A stretch of DNA of 64,000 nucleotides from Strigops habroptila (lineage: Eukaryota > Chordata > Aves > Psittaciformes > Psittacidae). Every line of letters begins with the position of its first letter. The first letter of the stretch is position 1. Below the pieces are notes generated by a model. It saw only the letters and a program-made list of their open reading frames with translations. It was not told where the DNA came from and did no database searches. A program made the translations under genes and the position numbers. Of the stretch, positions 1-11,745 are shown in pieces. Where the stretch lies: contig NC_044282.2 of NCBI RefSeq assembly GCF_004027225.2, forward strand, positions 47,522,576 to 47,586,575, written 5' to 3'.

Positions 1-249
1 AGTAAAGCAGCTCATAGGAGACGTGGGAAAAACTGTTGGTCTGTGAAACAAGCTCTTTCCTCGGGGTCCAGGCCCTCATCTGAGAGGTAGACAACCCAGG
101 TTCGAACTCCTCTACCACAGGAGCTTTTCCCTTTGACACTGGCTAGAGTACCCTTGTCCAACAGTGGATGTGCTTTTTAAATGATGTAGGAAAGCCACAG
201 CCCTGTCAGTGCCTTCACTGTCCTCTATTTGAATCTTTGGTCTCTGCAG
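1..249 (+). other. GRHL1: GRHL1 intron, 3' part
   Basis: This is non-coding sequence upstream of the first recognisable GRHL1 exon. It ends in a good splice acceptor (pyrimidine-rich tract, then ctctgcag ending at 249). I see no other gene here. A tRNA B-box-like string near 112-122 is discussed under rejected items. Confidence 0.75.
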
Positions 250-389
250 TTTCTGATGTCAAAGTGCCCATGCTTCCCTCGCACAAACGTACGGACATCA
301 CCATCTTCAAGCCCTTCATGGATCTGGACACTCAGCCTGTCCTTTTCATTCCTGATGTTCACTTTGCAAATCTTCAGCGTGGGGCTCAT
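250..389 (+). CDS. GRHL1: GRHL1 exon: end of DNA-binding core
   Basis: The acceptor is ctctgcag and the donor is gtaagt. The first two bases complete a split codon, and 46 full codons follow. It encodes [20 protein letters not shown] and then [15 protein letters not shown], a segment conserved in GRHL1. The exon ends on a codon boundary. Confidence 0.95.
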
Positions 390-3300
390 GTAAGTAAAGC
401 TCATGGGTGTGGGGATGAGGAGGGTATGGGATGTGTTTGGAAAAAGCCTGGGGTGCTGTATGTATGTATATACGTGTGAGGTGCCATACTGTCTGCATTG
501 ATGCTGTAAACACAGGGTCAGTCTCATGTGAGCAAGAGATGTTGCTTCTAGACACGTTGGCTGGGCTTAACTGGGGATGTTTCCTGATTAAATTATTTTT
601 CTATGAACTCCTGTTCCCATGAACCTGAAAGGATTTTACCACAGCATCTCCAACTGAGAGTTCATTGAACGAGCTGCAGGCTGGTTTCCTCTTGTGGAGG
701 CTGTTGGGTTCCTGGTGCAGTGCTGTAGACCGCAGGCTCCTCCAGCCTGCTGCTGCAGGGTGAAAATCCTTTCTGTGGAACTGGCAAGGGTGTCTGTGGC
801 TCTGTGATCTGCTGCCAGAGCGCCCTGCCTCAGCGTTCCTGGAAAGTCCCAGCTGACAGGAAACTGGAAGGGAAAAAATGAGACTGCAACCAAGTTTTAA
901 AATCTTGGACTTTCCTGTGCTGAGAGTTCTGGCACGCTCTAACATAATCCAATCCTCAGTGTTTAAGAGTACTGCCTAAAGTCTTAGCAGGGATGGAGAA
1001 TAAACTTGTGTCCATAAGGCTGACTTTTCTGCATGTGTTCCTGCAAAGGCTCTAGTGCTGAGGTCTGTTACAAGACTGCGCCAGTCCAGGTGGAAAGCTG
1101 GTTAGCTCTCCTATGTTACTGTCTCTCTCACTTGAGATCCTTTAATGTGCCTTTGTGAAAAAAGGTAAAGATGATGCTTATTGGCTTTTGGAAGGTTGAG
1201 CCAAAGTGTCATTTTTTACAGGGTTGAAAGATAAGAAGTGAAATCTAGTTCTGGATAAAATTTTTACTACCCTAGGTGGAAGTATTATCTGCGTATTAAA
1301 ATGAAGGCCAATGTTTATTGCTTGGATCAGAGCATCTTGCTTCTAGTAGTGTGGTTGTGGCTGGCTCCCTATTCAACAGCCTTGGTTTCGCCTATGTCCT
1401 GTACTGATGTGCTTACAAGTGATTTGGGTGGCTGAGCCATCTGCCTATCCCTGCCATGGGCTCAGGGGTTCCCTCTCCTTTAACTTGATGCTGTTAAACC
1501 TCTGCTCATGCTGGGTGCAGCAAGGTGATTGTTTTATGCCAGTGACTCTTCAATGCAAACAAACCTAATGCTATGTTGCTATATTGACAGGTAGCACTTA
1601 GAGGGATGGGGAGAGTGTTGCTGACAAGACCGTGTTACACCAGCTAATGGGTCTGTCCTTAGGCAACTTTGTTTTGTAGCATTCAGAGCCTGTTGTGTTT
1701 TCTGAGGACTGGGTACCACATCAGGTACTCACTAGCTAATTCACCACGTGTTTCTCTGCATATGTCAATAAACATCTCCCCTTTGTTTTAAAAGGTCCTT
1801 CCTGTTGCTTCAGAAGAACTGGAGGGTGAAAGGTAAGAGCTGTGCTACTTCAGCCTGCTGATGTCTTGCCCTCAGACAGAGGGGTAAGCCCCTGTAATTG
1901 TACCACTAACTTTTTTTCCCCTGTCAATGACAGCTCCAACCTGAAGAGAGGAGCCTATATTGAAGAGGACTTTATCGCTGCTCCAAATAAGATGGCCAGA
2001 ATAGAAGAACCCAAAAGAGGTATTATTTTCTTCTTTCAGAGCCTGAATTACTGGAATATTTGACCATCATGATAGAAAGATAAAGCTCATGTTAAAGAAT
2101 TTTTTTGTTGTTGTTGTTGTTTTGTTTTGTTTATTTTGGAGTATACTTCAGCCTGATTATTCTGGCTTTGACTAGTAATAGGGTTTGTATATCAGGATGT
2201 AGCTCAGCTCCACAAATCTTCTACAGTGTCAGAATTTCTGGGGTTTTCTGCCAACTCAGACACTAATTGGCTCTGAACCTGTAAGCAAAGAGGCTCAGAG
2301 GAGGTGAGCAGTTTACCAATTTCCTTGGTGGATTGGGTGAGAGAATTCATCACGTAATCTGCTACAAAATACTTTGGAAACCTCCTCTAGGACTTTAAGC
2401 AATGAATGCCAAGAACTGGTCTGGGTATAAAACCTGCAAAACTGGTACTGGGAAATGGGCTGCTCGCTGCTGAGAGCCAAACTGAGAGAACATCCTGCTT
2501 ATTTTTAACGTGTTGTTGATCTTTGCAATTTGATGTGGAACTGGATGTTGCTGTGGTGTTGTGGAAGGAGATGAGAGATGGTGTGGAGGATTACCTGCCT
2601 GATGACAATTACGTGTAGAAGAACCAGGACAAAGCTTAAAGAATTGAAAGAGGAGGTTTAAACTTGTGATGTTGTGAAGGTTTGACCTTAATGGGGCTGC
2701 ACTTCTGTAGCCGGGATAAACTAGTAAGGAAGGATGGATTTTATAAAAGGAAATTAGACTTCATTATTCGTGTTGCTGTATGCCATAAAATGAGACCCAT
2801 GGGATTCTCTCCCCTTTGGCTTCTGTGTCATCTGGCCTGTGTTGTAACCAAGAGTGTGTGTGCTGCCTTCATTTTTCAAACCTACAGTCCTTTTTTAAAC
2901 CTGCCTTTAGCAGAGGAAATCCATCGAGGTGCTGTGCTGCCCTGAGTTCACTTTGGTCAATTAGAAATGCCAGCAATTGTTCCATGTTGCAGGTGTGTCA
3001 AAGCTGTGCCTGATGAACCTTGTAAACAATCCCGGTTGTAATACCTAGTCATTAGAAGATGGATTAAAGACAGCAAAGCTGTTTAAGTCCAAGTTTTCTT
3101 GCTCTCTTGGCTTATTCCTCAGCCTTAATGCAGTTTTTAATGAGGCTGATGCTACATACAGTGACTCTCTGCTAGCTTGAGAACGCTAGGGATGCTTACC
3201 TCATTGGGTTCCTTATTCTGTCATTCCCCTCCTAGCAGGAGGCTAAGTCTGCACTGCGTGTCAGCTGTGGTGGTATGAGTATTGCTGAAACATGGCAAGG

Positions 3301-6300
3301 GGGAGGAAGGGAGATGAGGCAGCACAGGAGCAGCAGAGGATTGTACAAAGAAGTTATTTAAAAATGAGGAGGTGGCCAGGATGGCTTCGCCTGCTGTGGC
3401 AGCATCTGTCAAATCATTTTATTGTGCAGAGCCTTAAGGCAAGTGACCTCTGAGATATGGAGTGACAGGAGACTCTCAAAGCTGTGTTTTGTATTTCTCC
3501 TTTCTGTGTTTCAAATATGACCTTTTTTTTCCCAAATAATAGAGAAAATATAAAATAGAAAATGTAAATTATTTTGACAGTTAAGGTGCTTGAGCATGCA
3601 GTATTTCTGTGTGCAGAAGTATGTTTCGAGCTAACCTAGCTATGCATGTTCATGGTAGGATCTTCAATGTATGTTGAATGTACGTATGTGTATCTCTTCA
3701 TAAGATCCTCAACGTATGTTACTGTGTGCTTAGCCACTGTCGTACAGATCTTTTCTGAGAAGCAGTTATGCAGTTAATTCCTCTCTCCAATTTGCTTTTC
3801 AGTGTTGCTGTATGTCCGAAAAGAGTCGGAGGAAGTCTTTGATGCACTGATGTTAAAGACACCATCTCTGAAAGGTCTAATGGAAGCGGTAAGTAACAAG
3901 GCTGGTTTACAGCCCTTGCCTTCAGTTTGAGAAAAAGCAAGTGTAGTCCCTGGCTATCTAGTCCTCATACACTGGACAGTCACAGGAGCTGGACTCTCAA
4001 TTGCGGCTTGTATCCACATATTCCTGCTCTTCTGGATAAGAAGCATAAGGCTGATTTCCTTTCAATAACAAGGAAATTAATGTGAATAATGCATTAATTC
4101 ATTATTAAAGGACTTGAGGAAGCTTCCATTTTAAGTACTTTATCCCACGTCTGTGGGGTCTGGGTGTAAGAAGGTGTTTCTCAGGCTTCCTGAAAATCCA
4201 GGTGTGTCAAGCTTGTTGACTTGGTACCTGAGATAGTCCCAAAATGACAGGAGCTGCTGGAGAGGGAGCCTTTTAGGCTCGCTTCTTATGCAAGCTCTGC
4301 TTTAGCCAAGCTGCAGAAGCAGCTGTGTGGGTATTTTCCTAGCTGCATCAAAAAACTGTCAACAGACTCCCACTGTGGATGTCCCTCACGTCAGAGGGAA
4401 TATTCATCAGAAGATGGAGTGATACGCAGAATGGGTTCAGCGGCTTGGGTTGTCTGGGGGGGGGCTCCCCTCCCCTTTCATAACCTGCTTATGAAAAGCT
4501 GCCATCCCAGCTTCTGAGAGTGCCTGAAGACTTTTATATATCTGTGCACGTGTGTGAAATTGCTGTCTGTTACTTGGCTTCCAAAATAGCCTCCCACTGT
4601 CCCTGCTGCTGCAGCGCTGCAGAGGAAACAGCTTAACGCTGAGGAATGGTGTAATGTTTGGCGCAAGCTCAAGGCTGACGTTTCTGGCTGTCTCTTTCTG
4701 TGACTAATGCCTTGTCGATGCTCAGAGGATGGAGGCTTTGGGGCTGTGTGGCCAGGTTTTGGCAGTAGCTTTGGGACCCAGAGATGGCTCTGTGACCTGA
4801 GGCTGTCTCTTCCTGGCTGTGGGAGTTTTGCCAGCACAGGCAGGCTTGAGGTGGGGGCTAATTGGGGGGGGATTGAAGGCTACAAAGTCCTCCTTTACCT
4901 TATGCTCTTGAAGGGTAAATTGTTTCACTTGGGATTTCTTAAAGCAGGGAACCAATAGCTCAGAAGTGCAGCTTGGAGGAAACCCCCTGTGCTTTTGCAT
5001 CCCAAAACAGTGTATTGGTTTGGTACTTGTTGTGTTGATTTGATAGAGCCATTTGGGAAAGTAAACCAGGCCTGGGTTACTGACCTCCTGAGTTTCTGGA
5101 GGTTTGTATGGTGAAGCGCCATGGTGAGTGGCTCTGGTTTCTCGCTCTGAGATTACCCTGCTGGGTAGGGAGGATGTTTCTGATCAGCTTGTGTCCTTAG
5201 CTGCACAGGTTTTCACTCTGTTGCTGTTTTCTTTCACAGCCGCTCTGGTGGCTAGTTTTCATTTGATCCCTCTGGCACTTGATTATAAATGGCTTTTGGT
5301 ATGCTGAGAGAACAGAGAACCAAGAGAGGAGGAGAACCAGCACATGGGGAGTTTTTTAGTGTGTGGGCTTTTTGGTGTGAGGATGGGGTTGCTGTATGAG
5401 AAGTCAGTGGCCAGGTTTAGAACATGGTTAAATGTTTTGCAGAGAAGTTGGCAAACTGCAGAGGAGGGATTCTCATCTCTAAGGTTATGCTATAGTTCAG
5501 GATTTAGTATTGCCTTTATAGCGCAGAGCAGTTGCTTTCATCTGCAGACCTGTGGGGGGGGGTTTGTTCCTTTCTGTAAAATAGGAAGTGGAAGACAATG
5601 GCAGCAGCCTCCTTGCTTCACCAGTGCTCGCTTTCTTTTGTTCCAGATATCTGACAAGTATGACGTGCCTTTTGATAAAATAGGAAAAATCTTCAAAAAA
5701 TGTAAGAAAGGGTGAGTACGTACCTGCACAGCAGCTGGCTGAGAACGCGAACTCCTCTATTTCAAACCTGTAGGCAAAGCTGCTTCAGAATTCCTCCATG
5801 CACTGCACGTATGCAAATGCTGTTTGCGGTAGGTGTATGTGCGTGCCATGTACGCACATTCCAACCTCATTCATAGAGCTGAAGACCGGAAGGGTCCCAT
5901 AGAATCATAGGAACAAGCAGTTTGACTTCCTGGGTAAATACAAGTCACGGAACCTCTCTGAGTTAATTGCTATTTGAACCAGACTTGATCATGTTGGAGG
6001 AAGAAGAGTTCTGTTTGTTTAAAGACTCCTGGTGATGAGGAACCTACTTCAACCCATGTTAAATTGTTCCAGTGGTTAACTGAACTTGCTATGTCTGCGT
6101 TTGGCTACGATTGCTAAACCTGTTTGTCTTTTTGTGGGCTAAATTGAAGAGAACTTTATTGTGAAGCACCCATTCCCCACAGAGGCCACCCTCTACCATC
6201 TTTTTATTTTTAAGTATAAATAGTTGAGTTCCTGAACATTGTCCATTTCTGGTTTTCCTTTTAGTCTCAGTAATTTTCTTGGTTTTCTTTTTCTCTAAAG

Positions 6301-7039
6301 TCACTTGGGTGCCTCAGCCCCTTCCCCAACGCCCCTCTGGCCAGAAAATTACATCCTTTAATCACCTTTGGAACGTAGTTTCAAGGGTTGTGCTTTCATA
6401 GCAGAATAACTGCAAAAGTTTGAATTGATGGTGGCTAAACCACTGCTAAGGACAGCTGTGTGTGTGTGCATGCACACCTGCACACTCATGCATGTGTGCA
6501 CACAAACACACAGGTATTTGCCCTTCTGGCATATGAAAAAGTGGCCAAGCATCAGCGATTTCTTCGTGGCGAGCTCTGCAGTGTTTTGTGCTGATGGTAA
6601 CTGTCACACAAACCAGTGCAGAGCCCCAGGGCTGCCCGCATCTGCAGATTCAGGAGGGTTTCTGCCACCTCCAAGGTGTCTCTCCCTGGTCCAGGAGCCA
6701 GATCCAACCCTTTTGTTCAGATCCCAGAAGGGGGGCTGTGGGCATTGATGGCAGGTTTGGGAAATGACAGCTAGACCTACTATAGGAAGCGATGAGGCAG
6801 AGAGAGGTGAGCAGGGATCTTGTGTTACCCCTGGACAGTCCAGGCTCTCTGAGGTTTCAGGGCACCTTTGCTGTCTTTTACATTCAGATCTATAATATAT
6901 CCCTGATGTATTTTATTTTTCCAGAATTCTGGTCAACATGGACGATAACATCGTGAAACACTATTCTAATGAAGATACCTTCCAGTTGCAGATTGAAGAA
7001 GTTGGAGGATCTTACAAGCTCACTCTGACCGAGATCTAA
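250..7039 (+). CDS. GRHL1: Grainyhead-like transcription factor 1, C-terminal part (six exons)
   Basis: GRHL1 is a nuclear grainyhead/CP2-family transcription factor that binds DNA as a dimer and controls epidermal and epithelial genes such as desmosomal cadherins. The coding exons seen are 250-389, 1795-1832, 1934-2019, 3803-3888, 5647-5711 and 6925-7039. All have GT/AG borders and compatible phases and give about 176 C-terminal residues. Recognisable segments are [20 protein letters not shown] (end of the Ig-like DNA-binding core), [20 protein letters not shown], and the dimerisation domain with [20 protein letters not shown] and the end SYKLTLTEI. The [14 protein letters not shown] segment and the QLQIEE end fit GRHL1 better than GRHL2 or GRHL3 as I know those families. 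The family is about 600 residues, so the N-terminal activation domain and most of the DNA-binding domain lie upstream. No frameshift or stop interrupts it. The next gene, KLF11, lies on the same strand about 14 kb beyond the probable polyadenylation site. Confidence 0.96.
390..1794 (+). other. GRHL1: GRHL1 intron
   Basis: Intron between two GRHL1 exons with a gtaagt donor and an acceptor ending ttttaaaag. I recognise no further exon or repeat in it. Confidence 0.8.
1795..1832 (+). CDS. GRHL1: GRHL1 exon: 38-nt linker exon
   Basis: This short exon encodes [12 protein letters not shown] plus two bases of a serine/arginine codon. The acceptor is tttaaaag and the donor is gtaaga. It joins the DNA-binding core to the linker before the dimerisation domain. 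The start and phase are fixed by both neighbours. Confidence 0.9.
1934..2019 (+). CDS. GRHL1: GRHL1 exon: linker
   Basis: The acceptor is tcaatgacag and the donor is gtatta. The exon (86 nt, phase 2 to phase 1) encodes [20 protein letters not shown] and then ARIEEPKR. This is the basic/acidic linker preceding the C-terminal oligomerisation domain. Confidence 0.94.
2020..3802 (+). other. GRHL1: GRHL1 intron with (TTG)n tract
   Basis: Intron of about 1.8 kb. It has a short T/TTG simple repeat near 2101-2133. I see no other gene or well-preserved transposon. Confidence 0.75.
3803..3888 (+). CDS. GRHL1: GRHL1 exon: start of dimerisation domain
   Basis: The acceptor is tttgcttttcag and the donor is gtaagt. 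It encodes [20 protein letters not shown] and then PSLKGLMEA. This beta-strand/helix segment of the C-terminal domain is conserved across grainyhead-like proteins. Confidence 0.96.
3889..5646 (+). other. GRHL1: GRHL1 intron
   Basis: Intron of about 1.76 kb with a clear gtaagt donor and ttgttccag acceptor. It has short G runs near 4456-4465 and 4863-4871. I recognise no gene or repeat. Confidence 0.75.
5647..5711 (+). CDS. GRHL1: GRHL1 exon: dimerisation domain
   Basis: The 65-nt exon encodes [21 protein letters not shown] plus two bases of a glycine codon. The acceptor is cttttgttccag and the donor is gtgagt. The [12 protein letters not shown] segment is typical of GRHL1. Confidence 0.96.
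5885..6085 (-). repeat. Ancient CR1 LINE fragment
   Basis: The plus strand reads 'cccatagaatcatagg' and later 'gttaaattgttccagtggtt'. That order matches the reverse complement of CR1 3' ends of the older type shared with turtles and crocodilians. The match is diverged and gapped, which suggests an insertion older than the other CR1 copies here. Confidence 0.6.
6459..6512. repeat. CA/TG-rich simple repeat
   Basis: Alternating purine/pyrimidine stretch made of TG, then CA, dinucleotides with interruptions (tgtgtgtgtgcatgcacacc and following), inside the last GRHL1 intron. Confidence 0.7.
6925..7039 (+). CDS. GRHL1: GRHL1 terminal coding exon
   Basis: After acceptor tttttccag, this exon completes a split glycine codon and encodes [20 protein letters not shown] and then [17 protein letters not shown], followed by taa at 7037-7039. 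The end of the protein is where the family normally ends. Confidence 0.97.
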
Positions 7040-8565
7040 GATCACAGATCCTCTGTGGATTTTAAACAAAGGTCTCAAGTGAACATTTTCCCATAATTTA
7101 GTATGTTGGGCAAAACACTAATCACCTTCTCCAGAAGAAAGCCAGGTGTTGACTTGTTCTGGGGAGCAGAGCAGCGGTTTTGCTTAATATATTTGTGTTT
7201 GTTCTTTCCAAAGAACATTGTCGTGCTCATGACCTTATTTGCACTTGAAATGAGCGAGCAAAGATCAGCAATTAAATAAGAGAGCATGTATAAAACACTA
7301 GTAAATACAGGAGGGGAAATCTCCTGGAAGGTGGCCTTTTAGAGTGGTGATATCTTATTTATCCATTTGGTAGCCATGTTTGAGCCCGTTATCAGCTAAG
7401 ACCATTTTATTGGAGTGTTTTCTGCTAGGTAGAACTGCAAAACTACTAATTGATACTAGTAGGAATTGCATGCAGGTTGGAGAAAAGTCTTTCTAATGTT
7501 TACTCGTGAACAGGGCAGACTGTTGAAATCACTTGTGTCATTGGGGGGAATGTAAAACTGCCTTGCTTATGAAGAACTCGCCTTAGTAACTGTGTGAACT
7601 CTCATCAGATGAAGCTATATTGTATATAAGTGCAATATATTTTTGAAGGTCTGTAAATGTGTACATACAACTGATATATAATATATATAAAATATGGTGT
7701 TCTGTATATACCGTGAATATATGCAATGAAGCCCATCTAAAGGATGCCATATACAGAGAAAACAGATATTTAACATATCTATTTAAAAATGGACAAACCT
7801 TTAACACGCACCAAAGGTGAGCACACGTTTGTACGTTCATAGAAGGCACAAGAGACCTGCTTGTTCAACATGGATCTCCCTGTGTGGAAGGAAAAGGTAC
7901 TGGTTCTTTCCCAAACCCTCCTGCGCAGCCAGGCAATGGCAGTCCTGGCTTCTCATGGGACCTTTAGCCTTGGAACCACTGTGTACTGCTGCCCTGGGAG
8001 GTCATTTGGGCTGAGTTCGAGAGCTGGGTTCCAAGAAGAGCTGAGCAGATGCAGTTTCCTGGAAATCTCACATCTCGGGGTCAGGAAGAAGGTCTCCTGG
8101 AGGGTGGATGCTTTTTTCTGTAGCAGTGTAGTGCCCGCAACAGCAGCTCGAGCTGGATGAACCCATGGCTTGGAGCCAGCTTGCAAGGTCTAGGATGTCG
8201 ACAGCTGGAAGTTCACAGGCAAGGCTTTTGACAGAGGAGGGTGGCATCCCAGCGCAGCAGGCCAAGTCTTAGCAGGGAATGGGGGCTTGTAACTGCTTCC
8301 TCTGATGTACCTGCATTGCATTGACCCGTTGTTGAGGTGGAGAAATCAAAAGGGCAGGTGGTAGCAGGCACTCTGAGCATAGCCCCAGATACTGCTCACC
8401 ATTAGAGCGTACAGTATTTACTCATCATGTGCATGTGCTTATGAAGAAAGGCACCCTCTGGATAGCAGCAAGTGAGAGAGAAACATTTAAACAGCAGCAC
8501 TTGGCTGCAAGGCAGAAACCTGCATTACAGGGCAAGCAGATGAGCATGAGTACCAGGTTCAGTGT

Positions 8566-8690
8566 CAATGCTTTTGTTAGGGATCTGGATAATAAGAGAG
8601 GTTTATAACGTCTTCAGGCAGCACAAAGCTGCGTGTGCCTCACCTAGGATGTGAAGGTCAATCTGGATAGGCTGGATAAATAGTCTGAAA
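8566..8690 (+). repeat. CR1 LINE fragment in GRHL1 3'UTR
   Basis: Contains 'gggatctggataataag', 'gcagcacaaagctg' and 'ggatgtgaaggtcaatctgg'. In order, these resemble the reverse-transcriptase region of CR1 on the plus strand. It is diverged and truncated. Confidence 0.45.
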
Positions 8691-9930
8691 AGTGGGATAT
8701 GATTCTACTTCATGGTTAATGATTCTACTTAATAGTTAACATATCGTAAGTGAATGTTGTTCAGCTGCATCATGTTGCTGTTTGGAAGAGGGAGGCAAAT
8801 GCCAGGTTGAGTTGATAAATGGGAGCATGGCCTGCAAGAAATGGGAGAGCCGCCTTTTGCTCTACCTGGTGTTGCTGAGGCCTCTGCTGGAGCGCTGTGC
8901 CCTTCCAGCAGAGCCACCTCCTGTCCGGTGTCCCAGCGAGGCCAGAGCACGGGCTTCCAAGGAGGAGGGGCTGGGTGAGGTGCCGGGAGAGGAGTCATCT
9001 CCAGAAGGGAGGATGCAGGTGAGAGGAGCAGCCTCCCAGCACGTGGAAGTGTTCTCCCGGTCCATCACAAGCGCAATGAGAAGTATTGGGTGTAAACTGC
9101 AGAGGTTCAGGGTAGGTGTAGAAGTGGTTTTCTCTGGTGAGCAGTGCAGGTTGCGCAGGGAGGCATCAGGGGTCTTCACAGCCAGGCTGGGCAAAGCTGT
9201 CTGCACTGTCACAGTGTAATTGATCCTCCCTTGGTGCTGTGACCAGGTGCCCACTTGAAGTCCCTCCCCACCGTATTTTTTTAACGATTTATATGGAATA
9301 CAGTATTTTGGGATTTGTGTTCAGACCACTCCTGAGCTGGTTCATAGACCACTCCATTCCCCCCTCCTCCTCCGCTGACGGGCCCCACAGAGGCATGCCA
9401 ACGCTCTGGGCACCGTGTGCTCCCTTCTTTGCTCTGTGGCGGGAGTTAAGCAGACTCCACATGGATGCATCCACGACTGTGGGCTTGAAGGTGAAGCAGA
9501 GAAGCCAGCGTGCAGCACGGCGCTGAAGAGACTGGCCAACAGATGCCACTCCGTACAGGAATCCACCAGCAGAGCAGCCACAGGACTTGCACCCAGCCAA
9601 CACCAACCCCACTGCTTGGGCTCCCCGTCATCAGCCACGGGAACACTGTTACTACGGCAAGGGAATTTTTTTAAAACCTGATATATAGAATACTTATATA
9701 TATTTACACATTTTTATTGAAAATGGAAGTTTTATTACAGAAACTCAGTCTAGGGTCAGGGAAGTAGATTTAGAGTCTCTATAGAGGTAAGATTGACATG
9801 AATGTTATTTCTTTTTACTGCTTAATGAAGTATGTGAACTAAATCTGACGATTGTTTTCCACTCTAAGATATTCTGGGACACGGGTCTTGTAACAGTAGC
9901 AGCAATGTCATGTATGTGTTATGAAACTGA

Positions 9931-9942
9931 TTTTTTTTTTTT
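9931..9942. repeat. Poly(T) run
   Basis: About twelve consecutive T bases in the distal GRHL1 3'UTR. An AU-rich context follows before the ATTAAA signals. Confidence 0.6.
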
Positions 9943-9993
9943 TGTTTGTTTTGCCTGCTGTTTTTTAATTGAAAATGTATTTTAAACCAAGCT

Positions 9994-10042
9994 ATTAAAT
10001 TTTATATGTTCATTTCTAATGAGGAGTCTTCTGTATATTAAA
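9994..10042 (+). terminator. GRHL1: Candidate GRHL1 polyadenylation signals
   Basis: Two ATTAAA hexamers, at 9994-9999 and 10037-10042, are followed by pyrimidine-rich sequence ('ctcttacccctttac'). ATTAAA is the commonest variant of AATAAA. Cleavage would be expected some 15-25 bases downstream. Confidence 0.45.
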
Positions 10043-11351
10043 CCCATCTGCTCTTACCCCTTTACTTTTCCTTTGACTTGGGATCTATAAAACAAAACCC
10101 AGACAGTGATCATTTTCTAGTTTCTCTTCTTTACAGAAGAAAATCAATCCCAATGCCAGCCCTGCTGTAATTCCCACATAAGGAATGGATAGCCCTGTTC
10201 TCATTCCCAGCTTGTTCTCAACTGACCTCGTTCACTTCTGAGCGCCGGGAAGCTCTGAAGCATTTTGTTTCTGTAGGACCCTTTCTTTTGGCAGTAACAG
10301 AAGAGAACAGCCATGGGTGAACTTGGGTGTATAGTGGGCTGATGGTGATGCCTGATCGTCTCTGCTGGAGGGTCAACAGCATCAGGGCATTGCTGCCTGT
10401 GCAGCAGGGATGGGGTCCCCATCAGCTGCTGGATGAGCTTTAAGGCCCCTTCCAGCCCAAGCCATTAAGATTCTCCAGAGTAATCCTAATGCCGCTGTTG
10501 CTCTAGTGTCTGGAGAGGGGTTCACCTCTTGTTCACCATTGGAAAATGTCTCAACAAGCTTTTGCTTCACCTGGCTCCCCAACCCCTGCTGTGGGGCAGC
10601 TTTTTGTACCTTCTCAACCGCTGGACTTGTGTCAGTGTGCCTGAGGCTTGGTGGGGAGCAATGGGGGTGACAGAAGACTTCTGGGCTGCAAAAAGGCCAG
10701 TACCAATTACTTACTTCTAGTTCTTGTACAGGCTGTGTTTGTGCCCCAGATGTAGGAAGATGCTGCAGGATGTCACGCAATGAGTCATGGTGTGCCCTGC
10801 CTGGGTGATGCCAAAGTGCTGGGGTTTTCCCAGTGACATCTCCACTTGAGTTGGTGCCAGTGACCGGCTGAAGGGGGTTACCCCCATACAGTCAGTCTGC
10901 AGCTTGGTGGCCCTCTTGCAGCAAACCTCAGCGTGGGACTGGCTGTGAAACAGCTGCCTCTCAGCTGGATGTGTGGTACCTTCATCTTCCAAAGGGTGTA
11001 CGTGGTGTGTGTGTGTGCCTGCGCCAGCCTCCCTCCTCCTCCTGCCACCCCACTGGCCCTTTTCCACCCAAGTGCAGGTGGACTCCTGAAAGATGCAGCT
11101 CTGAGCTCCCAACCGAGGCAGCCAGCTTCCCTGGGATGTGAGTTGGGGTTCCAGTATCACAAACATTTACACCTTTTAAAATCTGATCCCTTTCTGTATG
11201 GGAAAGCTTGAGTTCTGCAGCAGTCTCCAGCTTCTCTATGGCTCTTTTGTCTATTAATTGCAAGAGCTTTTTCTTGAGGCTTTGCAAGCGCATGGAGCTT
11301 ACCTGCTCCTCTCTTTGGTTTGCTTGGTATTTTAGATCATTTGATTTAATG
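10043..11351. other. Intergenic sequence
   Basis: Sequence between GRHL1 and the next CR1 element. Short open frames on both strands show no conserved domain or exon-like splice borders that I recognise. Confidence 0.6.
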
Positions 11352-11745
11352 GCATCATAGAATCAGCTACGTTGGAACAGATATTTAAGATTATCAAGTC
11401 CAACCTTTATCCCAGGGCTGCCAAGGCCATCACTAAACCATGTCACTGAGGGCCTCATCTACACGGTTTCTGAACACTTCCAGGGGCAGTGATTCCACCC
11501 CAGCCCTGGGCAGCCTGTTCCAATACCTGACCACGCTCTCTGTGAAGAAATTTTTCCCAATATCCAACCTAAACCTCCCCGGTGCAGCTTGAGGCCGTTA
11601 CCTCTTGTCCTATCGCTTGTTTCTTGGCAGAAGAGAGTGACCCCCACCTTGCTCCATCCTCCTTTCAGGTAGTTGTAGAGAGTGATAAGGTCCCCCCTGA
11701 GCCTTCTCTTCTCCAGACTAAACAACCCCAGTTCCCTCATTTATT
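11352..11745 (-). repeat. CR1 LINE 3' end
   Basis: The plus strand starts 'gcatcatagaatcagctacg'. It continues through 'ccaccccagccctgggcagc', 'atccaacctaaacctcccc' and 'ccttctcttctccagactaa', the reverse complement of a CR1 3' region. It is about 390 bp and fairly complete, with a typical 5' truncation. Confidence 0.9.

Larger units (their letters stand above)
5712..6924 (+). other. GRHL1: GRHL1 last intron
   Basis: Intron of about 1.2 kb. It contains an old CR1 fragment near 5885-6085 and an alternating CA/TG-rich stretch near 6459-6512. It ends with acceptor tatttttccag. Confidence 0.75.
7040..10042 (+). other. GRHL1: GRHL1 3'UTR (probable extent)
   Basis: This is AT-rich non-coding sequence after the GRHL1 stop. 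Candidate polyadenylation signals (ATTAAA) lie at 7272-7277, 9994-9999 and 10037-10042. The last pair follows a T-run and AU-rich sequence and would give a 3'UTR of about 3 kb. An early site would give a very short one. The actual end is inferred, not seen. Confidence 0.55.

Noticed and set aside
62-122. A tRNA-like B box (ggttcgaactc) with a weak A-box-like stretch upstream
   Set aside because: I could not fold a cloverleaf with matching acceptor and anticodon stems. It is probably chance or a decayed SINE scrap.
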